DNA of 11,341 nucleotides from Cyclostephanos tholiformis (lineage: Eukaryota > Bacillariophyta > Thalassiosirophyceae > Thalassiosirales > Thalassiosiraceae), in the NCBI GenBank assembly GCA_036939975.1, contig JALLPB010001075.1:1-11341 (forward strand), given 5' to 3'. Position 1 is the stretch's first letter; the number at the start of each line of letters is the position of its first letter. The translations under genes and the position numbers were made by a program. The notes beneath the pieces are model-generated. The model was given only the letters and a program-made list of their open reading frames with translations, was not told where the DNA came from and ran no database searches. This document shows positions 8,109 to 11,341 of this stretch, in pieces.

Positions 8109-11051
8109 CTAACCACTTCCTCTGGGAATCCCAGAGAAAATGCCTAAGAGTATTGACTCAGCCACAGCTTCCGCTGACCTCCTAGATCTGAGCTCCCTAA
8201 GAAGGTCAGCTCTGTCGTACTGTGGAAATGTCAACAAATGTGAGCTAATGATCACTCAAAAGCAGAATATTAGCACATTCTTGTGCTATGTATCGAGTGG
8301 TCAACGTACCTGTGGAAACATGTCAACCAGCTGCTCGAGCGCAATAGCCTCTTCTTCAGGTGACATAGGGATCGCGCCTACCAAAATCAGGACGCGTCTC
8401 CAGAAAGAAGGTTCCTGCTCCTCATGTGGCTGTAATTGATTATTGCCCTCAACATTGACATCATCATCTTGCACTTGACCCCCTCTTCGAAAGAATCGTT
8501 GCCATCCAGCTTCAGGATTAAGATTTGGCTCCACTATGACTTGTGACTCCCGACGAACGACCTCAAATGCAAACGCAGGAATCGGCAACCACGACGGGAA
8601 AAGATGTTCTGTGGAAAAGCGGAGCAGTGATTGTTCTTCAATGTTCACTTGTTGATTAGCTTGCTGAACAGGCTGGGCTCGTCTGTTTTCAACTCCAGCA
8701 CCCACAGCACCAACATGCTGGACCAATGGCAAATCATGCCTACCAGTCACCACCGACGCTCGACAAAGTGGGCATTTTGCACTCGCAAATGATCGCTCTC
8801 TTTCTAACACTTCGCGAAGACAATTCGTGTGAAATAAGTGGCCACACGCAATCGTCTTGACACCACCAACCATCAAAGTATTGAGGCAGATACAGCAAAC
8901 ATCTCCAGCCGCGGAGGCTTTGCGGATGTCTAAGTCGCAGGCATCAGAGAAACTCTTGTTGATTTCTCGTGTAACGCGGTGCATATTACGCCGCTCCGAT
9001 ATCTTATTGCCAAGCAATGATATAGTAGAATGCAAATGCAGAGCGAGCACTCCATCGACAAGCGACAAGCCTGCAGTCCCATGCAAGGACCAAACATGTA
9101 AGAAATGAGCAATTGTCAAGCACAGAGCGATCATTTCGAATGCAAATATGGCAGTATCAATCGAGGCTATTCGTTGTCCATATGCAGATTCGTCCATTTG
9201 AATTGCCCCATCTATTTGACGTAGCTCATTATCAAGAGAAATATAGTCGTCAACTAATGGTCGAGATTCATGTTCATCGCCCTCCATTTCCATCCCACGA
9301 GAACTTCCGGTTGCATAATTTGAACCCACCGTTTGCACCCCTCTCTGAGCAAGGAGCTCAAGTTGTCTCTCTTCTAATGACAAAATTTTTATTCGGTGCA
9401 CCTCCTCTGCTGTTGAAAACGCATACCTCATTAAGTGAATTACCACATCGATCCCCAACACGATACAATCGAAAGTGAGTAGAAGCAGCATGTTCCAATC
9501 ATGAAATATTGCCACGCACCCCACGGCGGCCGACACATTGCATGCAAGCACTAATACGAGGAGATGTAATACGCCGGGTCGTGGTGGTTCGCCACTCTGA
9601 GAGGCGTGATGTGCAACATTCCCAGCAAGATGGGATAGACTCTTCAGAAAAGCGAGGAGAGTATACCACGACAAAAAAACAAAGAGATCGACACTGTCCA
9701 ATTCATATACCACGGAAATCAGAAGTAGCTTGAAGAGGAGAAAACCCACAAACCGCTCGCGCCCAGCGCGACGACGTCGACTAAATTCATCGGGGAATGA
9801 TTGCCTAGGCGTTCGACTATTAGCCACATCTGGTATATTTCCCACTGGATTCGGTGTGATGCAATTTCCCAGAAAAAAATCGGCCACCGCAGTCTGCAGC
9901 AAGAAGGTAAAAGCTATGAGCAGATTAGCAATAGCAATCAGCCTTGGGGTGGATGAGAAAATTTTGTCGACAATAGTCATGAAGGGAGGGCTGATTATTC
10001 GCGACGCAGTATTCGGGATGTACGTTGTGTCATCGTCCTCCTTGGTTGGTTCCAAAAAAGAGAGGTTCATCGCACCTAATATGGATGAGAGAAGGGATTG
10101 AGTCGTGACATTATTGCCGATTTGAACAGATTGTTCAAGCCTGCCATCGAATACTGCAATACGATTGACGGATTTTTTCTTTATCCACTCCCAAGGAAAG
10201 GCCCATTTTTTTTGCGAAGTAGGTTTGTCTATTTCGGTTTCCGTTGAGGCGGAGTTTTCCGAAGTCGTCGGAATCTCCGATAGGAGAAAGTGTGCTAGGA
10301 CTGTGCGAAACTTAAGCTCTTGCAGTAATATATATTGCTCGATAGTGTCCTGCGGTCGTCCAATGAAGCGATCTTTTCCCTCACCCAAAATATTAAAGAA
10401 TGAGCCAGTCCAAGAGGTTGACGAAGGAGGTGCGTACTTTGATTCGCTCCTCCATTTGGACGACTCGGTTGAAGAGGAACGCTTGGCCTGCGAGTGCGCC
10501 ACGACCGCATCCCATATGTCACTCCTCTTTAGCCCCATGTCATCAATGTCCACACGGCCATCAAGTGCAAAATTTTTTTGATGTACTTCACCCACGCTTG
10601 TTGCTTTCGTCGGTGGCGATAGTGGAGTCACTCTCATCACGGTGGATGGAAATAGTACATTCGAGGGAGTGGTGACCAACGATAAAATCGCTGTAAATGC
10701 ACTCAGTGTGAAATACATACTAGTCAACGAGCACGAATACGAATGCGCTCCATACTGCCAGTTCATTAATTGATTACGACGTCTTGGACGTTGACCGGTG
10801 TCATGGTCCCGAAAATGTTCTCGCATGTCATCCACCAAACTAATACCCCCCTCATCGTCCAGCGGACGGCCGCCCAGTTCCGCCGGCACATTATCTTGAT
10901 CAGCGGATCGCGGATAATAATTGGCTTGAACATTTCGTTGATTCTCAACCAATTCGTCCAACCGCTGCAGCGCTATTTGCTGTTGTTGAGCTAGCTCCAT
11001 GATTCGGGCCCGACGTTCCATATAATCTACAGTGTCTTCGCTCTCGTCCAT
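8109..11051 (-). CDS. Multi-pass membrane RING-H2/CUE E3 ubiquitin ligase, ERAD type
   Basis: The gene is complement(join(8109..8219,8310..11051)), 950 residues. An N-terminal coiled-coil-like stretch (about 12-40) precedes eight hydrophobic segments near 107-127, 369-394, 433-451, 453-471, 492-515, 518-541, 632-655 and 660-680. A RING-H2 finger follows: Cys719/Cys722, Cys736/His738, His741/Cys744, Cys760/Cys763. A CUE domain (about 897-942) carries the Met-Phe-Pro motif at 911-913 and a di-leucine at 938-939. This order is that of ER-associated degradation ligases such as AMFR/gp78; Hrd1 shares the membrane-RING part but lacks CUE. It probably sits in the ER membrane, passes ubiquitin from an E2 to misfolded proteins and binds ubiquitin through CUE. 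Eight membrane spans would put both ends in the cytosol, and sequons at Asn314 and Asn329 would then lie in the lumenal loop. The loop between spans 1 and 2 (about 240 residues) is much longer than in gp78. The Met at 11051 opens an acidic start; no earlier in-frame start is evident. The ligase role is inferred from domains, and the substrate is unknown. Confidence 0.9.
8220..8309 (-). other. 90-bp spliceosomal intron splitting the CUE domain
   Basis: On the minus strand the donor reads CAG|GTACGT (8310|8309) and the acceptor CCACAG|TAC (8220|8219), preceded by a T-rich tract. Splicing is in phase 0 and joins '...LVDMFPQ' to 'YDRADLLRELRSR...', restoring an uninterrupted CUE domain that ends 36 residues later at TAG (8109-8111). 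The continuity of the domain across the join is the main evidence. If the intron is kept, translation adds Val-Arg and stops at 8301-8303. Confidence 0.92.
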
Positions 11052-11241
11052 CGCATGATCGTTGTTGCGGGTTTCTGATGCCTCTCAATAATAGTAAAAT
11101 AATATATTGCACAAGCAAGAAGAAACACCAAAAAATATTCTGCACAACCGACTACCTATTCCTACGTGAAAGTTGTAATCGATAGGTAAGTACACCTTCT
11201 TACTTGCTCTTAACAAAATAGGTAGTAGTAGTTGTAGTGAA

Positions 11242-11272
11242 GTACGTACTCTCCCGAGAGAGTGTATCGTAC
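11242..11272. repeat. Imperfect palindrome in upstream region
   Basis: The ends read gtacg and cgtac and the centre reads actctc, ccga, gagagt, so the 31-bp segment pairs with itself apart from a few unpaired bases. It lies about 190-220 bp upstream of the start codon. Confidence 0.5.
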
Positions 11273-11309
11273 CAACTGTACCTTAGTATGGTATTATCTT
11301 CGGGGAATA

Positions 11310-11326
11310 GGTACACTTTGTGTACC
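11310..11326. repeat. Perfect 7-bp inverted repeat in upstream region
   Basis: GGTACAC, a TTT spacer and GTGTACC form an exact inverted repeat. Such a symmetric site could bind a dimeric factor, but no evidence beyond symmetry is present. Confidence 0.55.
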
Positions 11327-11341
11327 CTCTAACCGAGTGTA

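Larger units (their letters stand above)
11052..11341 (-). promoter_or_regulatory. Upstream region of the RING/CUE gene
   Basis: This 290-bp flank holds the presumed promoter and 5' untranslated region. Just before the start codon the minus strand is T-rich. It contains an upstream ATG at 11056, five bases before the start and out of frame, giving a nine-codon overlapping ORF. A longer upstream ORF begins at 11145 and also overlaps the gene. Two inverted repeats occur: 11310-11326, a 7-bp perfect stem (GGTACAC) with a 3-base loop, and 11242-11272, a GTACG/CTCTC stem with small bulges. I recognise no TATA box or named factor site. Confidence 0.4.

Noticed and set aside
8140..8439. 99-codon open frame on the plus strand
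   Set aside because: It lies opposite exon 2, the intron and the CUE-coding end of the ligase gene; no motif of its own.
9113..10581. Several plus-strand open frames of 74-138 codons
   Set aside because: All are antisense to the 2.7-kb ligase exon and show no domain.
95..11195. AGGTAAGTAC at both edges of the window, looking like plus-strand splice donors
   Set aside because: No plus-strand exon ends at either site; a 10-bp match is not enough to call a repeat.

Overview
The window looks like nuclear DNA of a eukaryotic alga, most likely a diatom. The evidence is a spliced 950-residue membrane RING/CUE gene with a GT...AG intron, plus two decayed transposable elements whose proteins resemble families I know from diatom genomes: a Ty1/copia element of the CoDi type and a DDE-superfamily transposase. 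The diatom assignment rests on remembered family resemblance, not on a search. Every protein segment I recognise reads on the minus strand.

Layout from left to right. Positions 1-780 hold no gene I can support; two runs of nine G lie there. Positions 780-2880 are a DDE transposase relic on the minus strand, broken by stops and several frameshifts, with a 37-38 bp tandem repeat just upstream of its 5' end. Positions 2946-3851 show nothing firm. Positions 3852-4063 are a compact inverted repeat with 82-bp arms, about 89% matched, resembling a MITE or foldback element. Positions 4436-7378 are a copia relic on the minus strand, in the order gag, integrase fragment, reverse-transcriptase fragment. 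It has an internal deletion between gag and integrase, a partial tandem duplication inside integrase, an Asn where the first catalytic Asp of the polymerase is expected, and a break before the YVDD box. Positions 7379-8108 are a non-coding spacer with G-runs and a strong hairpin.

The only apparently intact gene is complement(join(8109..8219,8310..11051)). It encodes a multi-pass membrane protein with a RING-H2 finger and a C-terminal CUE domain. This is the architecture of ER-associated degradation ubiquitin ligases of the AMFR/gp78 and Hrd1 type. A 90-bp intron splits the CUE domain, and the unspliced frame stops three codons past the donor site. The 290 bp upstream (11052-11341) carry several inverted repeats and an upstream ORF that overlaps the start codon.

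I see no multi-gene system. The picture is one host gene beside a repeat-rich flank in which transposons have inserted and decayed. The most informative observations are the split CUE domain, the 82-bp inverted repeat, and the integrase duplication that postdates inactivation of its element.
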